This document shows, one piece after another, positions 45,575-57,141 of a DNA stretch of 64,000 nt. The translations under genes were made by a program, and so were the position numbers. This DNA is from Nereocystis luetkeana (taxonomy: Eukaryota > Sar > Phaeophyceae > Laminariales > Laminariaceae). How positions within the stretch are numbered: the stretch's first letter is position 1; each line of letters opens with the position of its first letter. The stretch lies in assembly GCA_031213475.1 (NCBI GenBank), contig JARUPZ010000025.1, forward strand, positions 6,087,676-6,151,675, read 5' to 3'. A model generated the notes under the pieces. That model searched no databases. It had not been told where the DNA came from and saw only the letters and a list, made by a program, of their open reading frames with translations.

Positions 45575-45970
45575 AACAGCTAGGTCGTCTAGATAATCTA
45601 CAGATAGATCGTCTACAGATAGATTCTCGACATCACCTATAGTAGAATCCTAACCCGACCGTCCCGAGGTGCCGTGCAAGATCTGTTAACGTATTACGGG
45701 GGACCATAGTTATTAGGGCCAAATATTGTTACCTGGTAGTAAATATGGTTTTATGTATACCACAGTTCCTAGTAACTATGGTCCCCCGAAATAGTACAGA
45801 CCCAATCTAGGAAACGTGTCCTAGAGCATGCAGATTAAAACGTCTCCCACCGGGAAACATGGGCAAATGCAAACCTGAACTATTGAATGGCTCATACATA
45901 ATACATAGATCATACAGATCATACAGACCATACAGGTCATACAGATCATACAGATCATGGATCCATCCCC
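45575..45970 (+). repeat. Family F copy interrupted by a MITE
   Basis: Begins with ATCTACAGATAGATCGTC and GTGCAAGATC, is interrupted at 45692-45793 by a family B element, then resumes with GTACAGACCCAATCTAGGAA. It ends in a 9-bp microsatellite (CATACAGAT units, 45895-45958). The same order without the interruption is found at 52.16-52.40 kb. Confidence 0.75.
45692..45793 (+). mobile_element. Family B MITE with mapped insertion site
   Basis: TTACGGGGGACC...GGTCCCCCGAAA flanked by TA on both sides. The surrounding family F sequence GTTAACG-TA-GTACAGA matches uninterrupted GTTAATA-TA-GTACGGA near 52.27 kb, so the element inserted at and duplicated TA. Its interior also holds TACCTGGTA at 45730-45738 where other copies read TTGTTAGTAAA, a nested CCTGG insertion with its own TA duplication. 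Confidence 0.85.
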
Positions 45971-46217
45971 CTTGAACGATCCAAATTATGCAGTGGGAGC
46001 CGATCGTCCGTCTGGTGTGCAAAAACCTTGGGTTTCGTTGGACAGCAGTAGCAGGCAGCCCCGTTCTTTCGGGACTGGAACTCTCTAACGAAGTTTCCAA
46101 CATTCCTCACCAGAGTCGGTGCCGGCCCCTTACGGTCACCAGCGGGCAAAAAGGGTGGGCATGCAATCGAGGTACCACATACACTGACCGTTTTTCCTTA
46201 TCACGGGGTCTCATCAA

Positions 46218-46306
46218 CCTTTCAGGAGCGCAGTCCCGTTTTGGGGGACAGACCAGTCAAATTCCAAGTAGTTCTTCCACAAAACGGGATGCGTTCCTAA
46301 AGGGGG
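46218..46306. mobile_element. Family A foldback MITE, copy 6
   Basis: Full length with a damaged right arm (GTAGTTCTTCCACAAAACGG). Flanks TCAA and TGAA. Confidence 0.8.
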
Positions 46307-46309
46307 TGA

Positions 46310-47390
46310 AAGAGGATATTTTATACCAAATGGAAGGGGCGAAATCCTTCCTACAACTACCATGCGTGAACGTGTCCCACGCATGAATAATTCCGCGATG
46401 AATTCGTCCGCAAAACACCGGTATATATATATCTACATGTAGAAGTATTGCCAAGGGGGGGGGGGGGTGTAAAACAGTTCCCACGCCGGAGGCCTTGGCG
46501 CGGAGGGTAAGCCTGCCGAGAAAAAAGTTGCCACACAGCGTACACGGGACGAGTAGAACCAACCCTATGGCCCGAACCCTGAGCCAATCAGACCCAATCA
46601 ATCAACCGGTGGTGTCGCTAGGGGTCCACCCATCAGGCGGTCCTAGTCAGACGGTATCTCGATGTATAAGGCGGTCAGAACCGCTTGGGTACGACTGGAG
46701 AATAGCACGCTCATAAACCGGAACAAACGAGACGGGTTCTCCCAATAACAAAGGGAGCGATATCGCTCTGGCACACCACCGCCTTACCGGGGGGACCTCT
46801 AACGTTTGCATCGTACCCACCGGTGTGGGCCAACCCGTTCCTCGAGAGGACGGAAAGCTGCACTGCCCGCGCTTGCCGCACTCACCCCCCCCCCCCCCCC
46901 CAACGGCCAAGTAGACAGGGTTTGCAGTGGGAAGGTCGCAGCTACACGCACCACCGCTACAAGGGAGCACAGGGCGCCTATGAAATAGGAAACGGGAGAC
47001 CTGGCCAAAGGCTGGCTTCTTGCTTGAGAATGGGCGGGTTTTCGTGTACGGACTCCAGTGCTACGACTCCAGAATTTCTTCTTTTTTTTTTCTGGTGGAT
47101 CTCAGTCTGCCTTCCTTGTTGCTCGTTCTCGTGGCGGCTGTCCTGTCCCGTACCGCCATCGGGCTGGCCTTACCATCTATATGGTGGCAAGGAGCCATCA
47201 CAACAGAATAAAAAAACAAGGGTGTTTTTTTTTCCAGGCCATCCGGATTCGTGCGATGCCTCTCGAACGGGTTGCACGCGGGCAAACACCGCGCCACCTG
47301 TAGCGTTGGTGAAATTTATGCCACAGCCTTGGTTTGTTCTTTCCCGATCGGGTTGGCGCTTTTGTCGACGTGGTTGTCCTTGACGCCGCT
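46310..47390. other. No gene recognised
   Basis: Contains G- and C-runs (46456-46466, 46886-46901) and unique-looking sequence. Open frames overlap on both strands without motif. Confidence 0.35.
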
Positions 47391-47960
47391 CTGCTTTTGG
47401 CGTTGATGATGTCGTTGGTGATGTTACAGCTGCTGCTGCTGCCGTTGTTGTTGCTGCCGTACTCTAGGGCTTCGTTGCTCTATCTAACGTTGCTGTTGGT
47501 GTTGCTGATGAAATTGGCACAGCTATTATGTAACAGGTCGTTGCTGCTGCTGCGGCTGCTGCCGCTGGCGCTCCTGCTGCTGCCGCTGTTTGTTGCCGCT
47601 GCCGCTGTTTGTTGCTGAAGCTGGTGTTGGTACTGACGTTGTTACTGCTGCTGCTGTTGTTTCTTCGGGTGTCGTTGATGTTGCTGCCGCAGAGCTTCGT
47701 TTTCGCCGTTGCTGTCGATGTTGGTATTGCTGTTGTATTTGGTGGCGTTCTTTCCTGCTCCTGCTGATGTTGGCGTTGCTGCTGCTATTGCTGCTGCTGT
47801 CGTTATCGATTTCGCCGACGTAGAACTTCGTCGTTGCCATTCCTGTTGGAGTTGCTACTGTATATTGTTGCTATTGACAGTTGAATGATTTGGGGTTGTT
47901 GTTGCAGCTCCGGAAGTTGCTCACTGTCCATGCTGCTGTTGTCATTTGCCCCCGTGGTTG
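47390..47960. repeat. Long interrupted CTG/GTT triplet region
   Basis: About 570 bp dominated by CTG, GTT and CGT-type triplets. The minus strand at 47526-47840 gives a Q, S, N and T-rich frame starting MATTKFYVGEIDNDSSSNSS. It could be a disordered coding exon, but every frame is biased here, so I treat it as a decayed triplet repeat. Confidence 0.55.
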
Positions 47961-48260
47961 CTGTTGATACGCACAGCAAGCACAGCAGTAGCTCATCCCT
48001 AAACATATTAGTTTGAGCAATGCCACTCGAGACAGCCTCACATATCACCGTAAAACGGTAGAACATCGAACACCACCTGTACCAAAAGAGTCTTGAGTCC
48101 GCACAGGCAGGGTCGCGATCGTTTTTCAGATCTCGATTATTTCAGGACTGGAAGGACTTCAGTACCGAACAAAGGAGGCGTTTTCGGAACCATCCAGTTG
48201 AGAGAGAGGAGAGCCTTCCGAAAACGTAACGTTCGGCCTTAGCACCTCCATCGCTGTTTA

Positions 48261-48356
48261 CCCTTTAGGGCAAACTGCAGTCAGTCCCGTTGTGGGGACA
48301 AACCACTCAAATTCCAAGTAATCTGTCCCCAAAAGGGGACTGCAGCCCTAAAAGGG
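48261..48356. mobile_element. Family A foldback MITE, copy 7
   Basis: A hairpin copy with a small insertion in the left arm (CAAACTGCAGTCAGTCCCG). The loop CAAACCACTCAAATTCCAAG matches other copies. Confidence 0.8.
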
Positions 48357-48711
48357 TTCGAAGATAAAACTACAGTGGCGCCGAAACCGATCGGACCCTG
48401 CGCGGACTCAACGCTCCTCACGGCGTGTTTTTCCCAGTGCGCCCTGCCGTGCACCGCCATCGCCCATGACGACAATGCGAACAAACCCTCGGCTGTCAAA
48501 ACATGCCGAGAATTGCCAACTATCAACCAAGCAGCGCCAGTGCGCCCCCCCCCCTCTATACCCTCGATCGGTCCAGCTCACCCTCATTTTAGCCAGCTGC
48601 AAAGGAAGCTGAGAATTCGACCCCCCCCAAACCCGGTAAAACGTGCGAAAGAATAATCCATTTGGTGGGGTTGAAATATGTCGGTGAATATAATGCTCGT
48701 GTTGTATTTAA

Positions 48712-48800
48712 CCCTTTTAGGACCGCAGTCCCGTTTTGGGGACAGACTACTAGAAATTTGACTGGTTTGTCCCCAAAACGGGACTGCAGTCCTAAAAGGG
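48712..48800. mobile_element. Family A foldback MITE, copy 8 (near consensus)
   Basis: The best example: 89 bp, CCCTTTTAGGACCGCAGTCC on the left and the complement of CCCTTTTAGGACTGCAGTCC on the right, flanked by TTAA at 48708-48711 and 48801-48804. Arms pair nearly perfectly over the whole length. Confidence 0.95.
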
Positions 48801-48804
48801 TTAA

Positions 48805-50640
48805 CATAAGAGAAACACAAAAGGTAGTACAGTCCCGGCGAGAGTGGTACGAGTAACTACATCCGTCAACATCGCAAGTTGAAGTTGCTTGGTTGCAACT
48901 TCGTCCAGCCCGCGACTTTTATGTCTCGCCCTTATGCTATCGGGAAGCAAAGTTTCACGGTCTTCAACTATAGCAGGAGGCCTCCTCTCGCCCCACTTCC
49001 CCGCTATGATACAGGACAGGGAAGATGGTGAAAAAAACGGACGCATAACTTCGACCTATCGTAGGCGTTGTTCGAATAATATTGTAGCACGAAACGAGAT
49101 AAACGAAGTTGGGTACGTCCTCAGTTCAGGACCCGCACCGTCAGTCGAGGTATCCAGCCGAAAAATGCGCAGCCCGCGTCCACTGTAGAAATAAACAGAC
49201 TGGATATTAGAGGAGGAAATCGGGGGCGTTTTACGTACCAGGTACTAACTTGAGAGATATGATAACATTCAAGTTTCGTGTAAACTTCAAGTTTCCTGCA
49301 CCCATCAGCCTATTTTTCCCCTAGTGCTCGCTTTCTTAGAACTTTATTTCGGGAGGTACACTTGGTAGGTGTGACACACTGGATGGTTTGAACGTCTGTC
49401 TCGTTCATCAAGAACTCGACCGCAGAAGCCACCATCACGAACAATTTCGAAACCAAGTCATGCAAAAAAAAAAAAAAGTTACGTCTTCATACACGGGCAC
49501 ATAGCAATACCTGGTGCGGCTCTACTCTGTTGTACGGGGAGTTATAACTGCAATAATTGTCCTAACCAATCGAGAGGAGGATATCAGACCCTTGCCTCGA
49601 CTTGCTCACGTCGATAGTGCTTACTCCCACAGCTACACTGCTCGATGGCCCTACCTCGCGGATCATTCATTTCCTCCCATAACTACTCAGTTGCTACACC
49701 CTTACTCCCGTAACCACCCAAAAAGCATACCCACTCTTCCTCCCGCAACCACCCACTAAATATCGACCTTCGCGTGGTATTGATATTTCAAGGGCCCTCA
49801 AAAGAAATAATTGCAAGCACGAAACACTTTCCCGGTATACATCGCATCACGCTGCTAGAAAAAAAAAAAGCCGAAACCAGAAAACACGGACTACGATCAT
49901 CGCGTACGAGAAACTGCCCGCATAACCTTTAATTTATCCTCACGATCCTTCCTCGCGGCGGCAGGACGGAGTTGTTGCCGGCCAAATCCACCAAGCACCT
50001 AGTTTTCCAGTGCTCGTACTCCGCCGTATGCGTCGCTCGTCTAGTACCCGCCGCACCCTCGCCTTTCTCTCTCTCTCTCTATCTCTCTCTCTCTCTGTTG
50101 CTTCTCTCTTGCTTCTCTCCGGAATGCGAGCTCTCAACCTCAACCCCGCTGCGCGCTCCACCCAACACGAAAAACCTCAACAACCTTCGAGCACACTCTC
50201 TCTAATCCAACCATGTATCCCCGAACTAAAACATGCCTCCAGTATATCAAGAGTCAACATCACGCCGCTCCACAACAACCATAGCTCCTACTGCTGTACA
50301 GTGCGCAGATACCTTCAGTCACCCCTTCGAGATCGAGCCCCCTTCTTTTCTCCTCACCCGCCCGCCCGCCCGCCCGCCCGCCCGCTCTCCCGGGTGCGGG
50401 GCGGTAGAAAAAAAACAGGCAGAAAAAAAAATGCCGGCGGCGCAAACGGCGCATCTTTTCGGACGCCGTATTTTTACGCTGTTTTCAAACGGCGGAAAAA
50501 TTGCGTGGCACTGGAATTCGTCGTAGGCAGTGTGTTGTATCCTTATCAGCTGTGTGATAGAATAGTGTGATACCGCCACCACTCCATGATGAAAGGTCGC
50601 CACAGAGGGATACATAACGTCTCAGAAGAGTACACCAGGT
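48805..50640. other. No gene recognised; microsatellites
   Basis: Holds a CT tract at about 50068-50098, a CCCG tetranucleotide tract at 50357-50385 and a TACCAGGTA at 49236-49244. Open frames near 50010-50570 are largely these tracts. Confidence 0.4.
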
Positions 50641-50739
50641 ATATAGCAGCCTCTACACTGCCAAGAATACTACTGTAGCCTCTGCAGATATACGGTAAAA
50701 CACGCTATATCACAACAGACCCCCCTCTTTACACTAATA

Positions 50740-51076
50740 TTTTTTTTTTTTTTTTTTTCCATCCCATTCATTATCTTCGCACATCTTCTTCTCTCTCTCC
50801 TTCCAACTCGTAACTCAGATCCGGGGTCACATAGCAGGCTCTTCTCCCCCCTTCCCGCTACGGTACGTGCCTTCATTTTTATCGCGAGAAGATTTCAGCC
50901 TTTTCTTCCCTCGTCGACTCGCATCGAATTGTGCCTACCCACGCTGCAAGGCGCTCTCAACAATTGAATCCCTTTTTTATTTTTGCAAATAAAGTCAAAG
51001 TCCGACCCTCCTAGGGCTCGAACCCAGGACTCAAACAAGTAGAATTCGAGGTTAACCACTTGAACCACCGGGGCGA
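50740..51076 (-). mobile_element. tRNA-derived SINE, full-length copy
   Basis: Nearly identical to the copy at 17.8 kb from the T-run (50740-50758) through the body and the B box to the head, ending at GGGGCGA. The high similarity of two distant copies suggests relatively recent activity. Confidence 0.88.
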
Positions 51077-51322
51077 TGTACAGCACTGTAGCCTCCACGA
51101 ATATACCGTGAAACACGCATTCAGACGACACACACCCCACCCTAAAACTGTTACATCTAGTACTGCAGCCTCCATGATAATTACACCGCAAATCACGCTG
51201 TAAAACAACACACAAGCCTCCGCAACGCTAAAGATAGTACTGCAGCCTCTACAAACACCAGGGTATACTTTAAAACAAGCTACAAAACAAGACACATCAC
51301 ACTCCTATACCAGTATATATTG

Positions 51323-51436
51323 TATTGCGGGGGACCATAGTAAATAGGACCAAATATTGTTGGTAAAAATAGCTAAATATACCTGGTATGGTTTTGTGTG
51401 TACATTAGGTCCTATTTAATATGGCCCCCCGTAATA
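51323..51436 (+). mobile_element. Family B MITE inside minisatellite
   Basis: Both ends are intact and flanked by TA. The interior AAATATATAGG of other copies reads AAATATACCTGGTATGG, placing a TACCTGGTA at 51380-51388 as a nested insertion. Confidence 0.85.
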
Positions 51437-51866
51437 GTACGGCAGCCTCTACCGTAAAAAACGCTATTAAAAATCACACCTTCCACCCGACACTGCTACC
51501 AATAGTACTGCAGCCCCCACATACCACGGTCTACGGTAAAACACGCTGTAAGACAACGCCCCACCTAGGATGCTGGTTTCGAGCTGATCTCCTCCAAAAA
51601 ACAAGGCAGGCCACACACGAACAAGGATGGTGGCTCGCTCGGGGTGTACGCCTCTCCCGGTTGTGGACGAAACCAGCCTCGAAATTCGTCCGTGGGGAGG
51701 CGTGTTCGCTCTCGTGCGTGTTATAACATACCAGGTAGCTATATACTCCGGATGTAGGCTACTTCTGTAACCCTAACACGATTCGCCCCTTACCTCGACT
51801 GTCCCGCTTACGTCTGACCTGCGTGCGAAAACAGAACTCAACAGAGCACTCTTGTATCTAGACTGA

Positions 51867-51956
51867 CCCTTTGTGGACCGCAGTTCCGTTTTGAGGACAA
51901 ACTACTCGGAATTCGAGTGGTTTGTCCCCAGCACGGGGCTGCCGTTCTAAAAGGGG
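51867..51956. mobile_element. Family A foldback MITE, copy 9
   Basis: Full-length diverged copy with arms GGACCGCAGTTCCG and ACGGGGCTGCCGTTC. Flanks CTGA and CTCG. Confidence 0.8.
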
Positions 51957-52079
51957 CTCGAGAATCAACGCGCCGTGCCTGTTCGCTGAGAAACTTCCGT
52001 CGCGAAAGCAAGGCCTCGATCGATTCCGTTAACATTCGCCCGTAGTGCCGTACTACTGCGAAGGGTTTCCTCTCTTGTA

Positions 52080-52148
52080 CCCCTTGTTTGGACTTTACTC
52101 AAATTTCAAGTAGTTTGTCCCCAAAACGGGACTGCGGCCCTGAAAGGG
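52080..52148. mobile_element. Family A MITE, internally deleted copy 10
   Basis: The left arm is reduced to CCCTTGTTTGGAC and joined to the loop ACTTTACTCAAATTTCAAG, while the right arm is intact (ends GAAAGGG, flank TTGA). An internal deletion of about 20 bp. Confidence 0.75.
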
Positions 52149-52164
52149 TTGAAGTATCTTAAAA

Positions 52165-52400
52165 CGTCGGACAGATCAGATAGATCATCTACAGATATGT
52201 CATCTACAGATGGGTCATCTGGATCCTAGACTTCCGTCAGGAGATGTTGTGCAGGATCGTTAATATAGTACGGATCCAACCCAGGAAACCTGAACTAGAT
52301 CATGCATATTATGAGGCGGCTCCCACGCGGCACCATGAGCTACATACATATCATACAGCTCACACAGATCATGCATATCATACATATCAGGAATACGTCT
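52165..52400 (+). repeat. Family F copy with empty TA site
   Basis: Uninterrupted counterpart of the 45.6-kb copy: ATCTACAGAT words, TTGTGCAGGATCGTTAATAT, AGTACGGATCCAACCCAGGA, and a run of CATAC and ATCAT words at 52340-52390. Confidence 0.7.
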
Positions 52401-53059
52401 GCCCTGAAAGACACAAATCATGAGGTAGTATCTCCCCGATGTGTGAAGCACTTTGACCCCGACATACACGGATACGAACACTGGGAGCAGCTCGTCAAGA
52501 ATCAATTCCGAAATCAACGATCCGTGGAACAAAACCCAAGGGGGCCCACGTGAACCGCACCGCCGCTTTGACTCCTAAAGCAGTCACCGCCGGCTTTCAG
52601 CGCCGTTCTTGCTGGCTCAAGCGTGCGGGACAACTATTTGTCGGCGCGCATCGCCTTGAGGTTGTTTTCATCTACATCACAGTGCAACCCGTCTAGTGCT
52701 ACACTGCTGTACATGAATCTATAAACAAGACACTATTTTCAAGTGTTTTGGTTCCCGCAATAAGAGAGTGCACTCCTAAAGAGAAATGAAAGTATTTAGC
52801 TGCTACCTGGTGTATCATTTTCACTTAAAGCGGGGGAGAGGAGGGAGGGGGGGGGGGGGGAGGGGGGGGCTCCGTCCCCTCACCCCGATACGCACCGTCT
52901 CTTTGACCCTGAGGCAACCGCCGGCTTTCAGTGGTAATCTGGCTCGCTCGGCGCGCGGGACATCAATTCGTCTGCTCACATCTCCTTGAAGTGGAATTAT
53001 CTGTATCCTCGCAAGACGTTCGCTTTATCTATAATATGAGGCTTTCCAACTCTCGCGCA
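52400..53059. other. No gene recognised
   Basis: G-run at 52838-52868, otherwise unique-looking. Confidence 0.35.
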
Positions 53060-53145
53060 TCCGGTCGGCTCACCCTTATCCGCTCCGACCCGACCCGACC
53101 CCACCTGACCCGCGAGGTGAAGACCTGACCCGTGCACAGCCCACC
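53060..53145. repeat. Family G repeat, right-end fragment
   Basis: TCCGACCCGACCCGACCCC, then GAGGTGAAGACCTGACCCGTG and CACAGCCC, matching the right part of the other family G copies. Confidence 0.55.
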
Positions 53146-53241
53146 ACTTTTCCCTTTAGTGATATTAACCAGCAGACGGGGATGCTAAGGTTACACGCCC
53201 GCCTTATGCGCGCGATCAAAGCACCATGCGCAGCTTGCTGT

Positions 53242-53346
53242 CACGGGTGCCCATAGTAATCGGGGCCCGTTACAAACACAAAAGCCTACGTATTCCATTC
53301 ATTTTATAAAGCATATTTTGGTCCTAATTACTAAGTTTCCCCGTGA
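53242..53346 (+). mobile_element. Family B MITE, degenerate copy
   Basis: Recognised by similarity of its right part (GGTCCTAATTACTAAGTTTC then CCCGTGATT) to the long relative at 19.9 kb. It provides the unfilled counterpart (CCTACGTATTCC) to the CCTGG insertion there. Confidence 0.55.
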
Positions 53347-53349
53347 TTT

Positions 53350-54590
53350 TCGACGATATTGCTTTTTCGATCTCGCAGCTGAAGGATTGTCTTTGAACAA
53401 AACCTCCTACAAAACGCAGCTATATACACAACAGGTGGGTCACCTTTTTTTTGCGCTGGGTGAAGCAGGATAACAGCCCCTAGCGCAAGTATCTGCCCGA
53501 GTTTTTTTTATGAAGAGAAAAAAAAACTGCAGTGCTTTTTTTTCGCAAATACTTCGAACCATGTCCCCCCCAAACCAGCGCACACAGAAGAAGTTCGCCA
53601 CAGCTATAAGCAGCCATCAGTACGAACCCCTCCGTCTCGAAATCGATGCGTGGTCAATGGTAACATGACTCGAGGCAAGAGCTCGGCATCTCAAGCGCTC
53701 CGGTGACTATGGTGCAGGGGGGTAGGCGATACGTAAGTACCCGCTTTTATAATCGCCTCGCCTCTCTTCATCGGCGAAAGTCTCTTTGTATGCCTTTTGT
53801 CATCTTGGACTTTACTGCGGCGTCTCATTTGGTGTGGGTGTGTTCACGGGCGTCGAAGCCGCGCTCTCTTACATCGAATCGAATTGAGGTTACCCATGCA
53901 CCTGGCACGTCAGAGCTCGAGGTAGCAGAACGATATGGCGCGCGCAAAGTTTTGTAGAGTCGAGACTCTCGGATTGATCACACGTCGCACTACGTGACTA
54001 AATCTGGTATCAGTGCTGTTCCGTTAATTCCGGTATGGGTTTGGGTATGGGGGGGGGGGGGGGCACATTTAAGCTTGAAACATCGTGAAACAAAATCGGA
54101 ACAATAGAGTTCCCCCGCAGACTCGGGTCTACAACCCAGGTTATCTCGACGTATGATCTGCGCACAGTACACCTACGTAGTACGTACCACTATGTCCGAA
54201 GAAAGAAGGGTCGCCTGGGTGTCCCTACGAATACAGAAGCGGTAGTCACATAACAGAGTGGTACTGAGCGTGTTCGTTGTATGCGCCAGCCGTCCACACA
54301 ATAAACCGCTCTTCTTTACCGAAAAAGGCAAAACACACGGGAGAAAAAAGAATGCCGAATGTTCTTTTCGACGTCAGGAAAACGTTCCGCACGGAATCAG
54401 AAAGAAAACGAAACCGACACGTCCAAAGGGGTGTGAGGCAGTTCCTCCGCGCGGAGGTTCGCAGGGGGGGGAAAAAACGCGGTTACAATGCATGCAGACT
54501 CATTAACACTCCCACGTGTAACTGCTACTTGAAAAAAAGCTGTGAAAAAAAATAAAACAAAGCAGCACGATGCGTAGGGGTCACGCCTCG
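53350..54590. other. No gene recognised
   Basis: G-run at 54050-54063 and A-rich patches near 54300-54550. A plus-strand frame at 53703-53957 has even composition but no recognisable motif. Confidence 0.35.
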
Positions 54591-54594
54591 GACG

Positions 54595-54815
54595 GACAAT
54601 CGATTCCTACTTCCATGATTTGGGTATGTCAGGGTGGGTGCATCCCTGGTCGGTGTGACCTATCTCATTGTTACCGGGATGGAAGCCTCAAAACTTGCAT
54701 GATCTACTGCGTTAGCACGTGTTCCCTGGGTTGGATCTGCACTGCACAGATTCTGCGCAGCACATTCTGTCGGCAGGTCAGGATCTGGATTCAGATGATC
54801 TACAAATCATGATCT
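54595..54815 (-). repeat. Family F, reverse copy
   Basis: Reverse-oriented blocks CCTGGGTTGGATCTG, TCAGATGATCTACAAATCAT and GGTGGGTGCATCCC correspond to the family F copies at 45.6 and 52.2 kb. Confidence 0.6.
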
Positions 54816-54858
54816 GCCCGATATATGAAAGGGTTTATATATAGTAAAAAGGGTTTAA

Positions 54859-54950
54859 CCCTTCACATACCACAGCAGTCCCGTTTTGGGGACGAACTAC
54901 TTGGAATTTGAGGGGTTTGTCCCCAACATGGGACTGCAGTGCTAAAAGGG
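54859..54950. mobile_element. Family A foldback MITE, copy 11
   Basis: A hairpin copy with TTAA on both sides (54855-54858 and 54951-54954). The left end is diverged (CCCTTCACATACCACAGCAG). Confidence 0.9.
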
Positions 54951-55264
54951 TTAACCTATAAAACCCCGCCGTGATTTCAAGCGAGAAAGGCGTGGCAACA
55001 AGGTGATGACGATGGCATCAGCCAGCCACACTAGAGCAGCCCCACCTGTTGAGGTAGGCGTGAGGGGGTGGGTGTACTCGAGCTAATAGGTAAGGCAACA
55101 TTTTGCGAGGGCGCATTCGACACAAGCAGCGTGCTACATATTCGAGCCGCTCGCTGCGCGTACCCACTAGACCGCTAAAAAAGTCGCACCTGAAAATACA
55201 TTTGGTCGCTATTACCTACACTATTAATAGCATGTCCCAAAAGGGTGCACCGCTGCAACTATAA

Positions 55265-55354
55265 CCCTTTTAGGACTGCAGTCCCGTTGAGAGGACAAAA
55301 CACTTGGAATTAAACTGTTTTGTTCCCCAAAAGGGGCCGCAGTCCTTTAGAGGG
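55265..55354. mobile_element. Family A foldback MITE, copy 12
   Basis: Full length. The left arm is near consensus and the right arm is altered (AAAAGGGGCCGCAGTCC). Flanks ATAA and TTAG. Confidence 0.85.
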
Positions 55355-55359
55355 TTAGG

Positions 55360-55930
55360 GGAGGTGTGGTAAAGGCCGCAAATACCACTCCTAACTATTG
55401 TACAGTAGTAGCGTTCTCCCGTGTGCACAGCGGGAACTGTATAGCTTTGGTGTACGCGGGTCCAGCGGATGTAGCATTTTCCTAACTGCACTAACCGTGC
55501 AGTCCTACGTACCCCTCGCGCAGCCTTGGCAAAGTTATGTAACCGACAACGGGACAGAATTACTCATCGCGCAGCCTGCGATTTTTTTTGTAACCGCCAT
55601 TGCGGTAGAACTCGCAGCTGAGGCGTTCTACGATAGAGGATCACCCTTAATTTTCTGAGGCTCCATACCTCACCCGAAAAATGACTTTAGCAAAACTCAG
55701 ATTGCATTTCGATTAATACTCACATGGCCCAACAATACGAAAACGCCTTTTTTCTAAACAAGATTGGTATCCCGACGATTTTCGGGTCAAGGAACCCCGT
55801 CGTCCAGGAAACATTTTAGAGGGAAAGTGCCATCTCTAGCGTAAAACGCGTCAGATGACAAATACTCTCGACTGCAGCAACACCAAGCAAAACAGGGCAA
55901 GCACAGAGAAAGAGGCGCGGAGAAGGCTCG
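55360..55930. other. No gene recognised
   Basis: Unique-looking, with an isolated GAGGCGTTCTACGATAGAGG at 55620, a single-unit match to the 36-bp minisatellite at 40 kb. Confidence 0.35.
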
Positions 55931-55931
55931 A

Positions 55932-56002
55932 CCTTTTTAGGACTGCAGCACCATTTGGGACACAGACCACTCAAGGTGTAAGCAGCGGTACTTTAAGGGG
56001 GG
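55932..56002. mobile_element. Family A MITE, decayed copy 13
   Basis: The left arm CCTTTTTAGGACTGCAG and the loop ACCACTCAA are recognisable. The right arm is shortened and mutated. Confidence 0.6.
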
Positions 56003-56009
56003 AAATAAT

Positions 56010-56740
56010 CAAAACAAAGTCACCATCCCAGCGCCGTGTACCGGCTGCACTATGACAATGTAAGATATCGTGTTTCTTGGACCGAGCATAAGACAAACAT
56101 TACTGGCGAATATGCTGGCCGGGTCAATCAGTGGACTACTACTGCCAGTACATATTGTGCCAGTACCCAGCCCTAACGGTAACCCTAATGGTAGCCGACA
56201 CTGCTGCGCTCGCTCGACCCCTGCACGGTACGTACCCCCTCACCAGACAGACCGGTCTCGCTATGTTCGTCTCGAGCAGGTTAATCTGTATACATACAGC
56301 TGTGAGTCGCCGGCATTTCACGACTAACGACCAATCGGTAGGTTCCGTTAACCAGCTATAACAGGCCTAACAGTCGGCAAGCCAGACGACTTTTCTCCAA
56401 CTCAAGTAGGGCGAGCGAAGCGACGCGCGCGACGAGTCGCTGGAAATATCGCCGCGGGCTCGCCTTCAAAGGGGGAAAAGGGACGGCGACTACAACGACT
56501 ACAACTTGCCGATACTTCCAACGAAAAAATGACAAGAAATAAATCCGTGCGCGCGAGCCAACGTGGTCTGGAATCGCCCCAACGAGCCAGCCTTCAAAAT
56601 TGCAACGATAGCAGCAGCCCCTGCTTTTGTGGAACGACAGCAAGCAGCGCCTGATATACAGTGTGGAACGACAGCAGCAGCGCCTGATGTAGAGCGTGGA
56701 GCATCGCAATCTTCAACCCTTAGCTCTTTTTAGTGATACG
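56010..56740. other. No gene recognised
   Basis: Unique-looking, with a short direct repeat GTGGAACGACAGCAGC at about 56629 and 56662. Confidence 0.35.
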
Positions 56741-56746
56741 GTTAGT

Positions 56747-56860
56747 GTTACGGGGGACCATAGTTAATAGGACCAAAAAGTCTTACTAATAGTGAAAACA
56801 GGTAAATATATAGGTTGTTATGTATACCGTAGGTCCTATTTACTGTGGTCCCCCGCTATA
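56747..56860 (+). mobile_element. Family B MITE
   Basis: Intact ends (GTTACGGGGGACCATAGT and GGTCCCCCGCTATAG). The interior carries a small insertion (ACTAATAGTGAAAACAGG). Confidence 0.88.
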
Positions 56861-57031
56861 GTACTGAACTGCTGTAAAGAAAAATATGCATGACTCTAAT
56901 CTCAAGTGATTATCCTTGAAACGGCAGCGCCGTCGTCCTGAACGGGTTGATATAATACCGAAAACAGAGTCCCACACAAAATTCACAAAAAAATGTCCCA
57001 CGCGAAATGTTCGCAGCCCCTGAAGGTCAGC

Positions 57032-57141
57032 TATTACGGGGGACCATAGTTAATAGGGCCGAATATTGTCAGTAAAAATAGGGAATTGTATAGGTTTTTA
57101 TGTGTACCAATAGGTCCCATTGACTATGGCCCCCCGTAATA
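57032..57141 (+). mobile_element. Family B MITE
   Basis: Near-consensus copy of 110 bp within CTA...TAG, terminal inverted repeats of about 29 bp. Confidence 0.92.

Larger units (their letters stand above)
50642..51560 (+). repeat. Minisatellite invaded by a SINE and a MITE
   Basis: Units of about 75-85 bp beginning AGTACTGCAGCCTCTAC and including GGTAAAACACGCTGTAAAAC recur at about 50645, 50673, 51084, 51160, 51240, 51442 and 51508. The array is split by a reverse SINE (50740-51076) and a family B MITE (51323-51436), each resuming the array on the far side. Confidence 0.8.

Noticed and set aside
47526..47840. Glutamine-rich minus-strand protein
   Set aside because: All frames here are biased by the triplet repeat. 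Without a non-repetitive domain it was kept only as a repeat.
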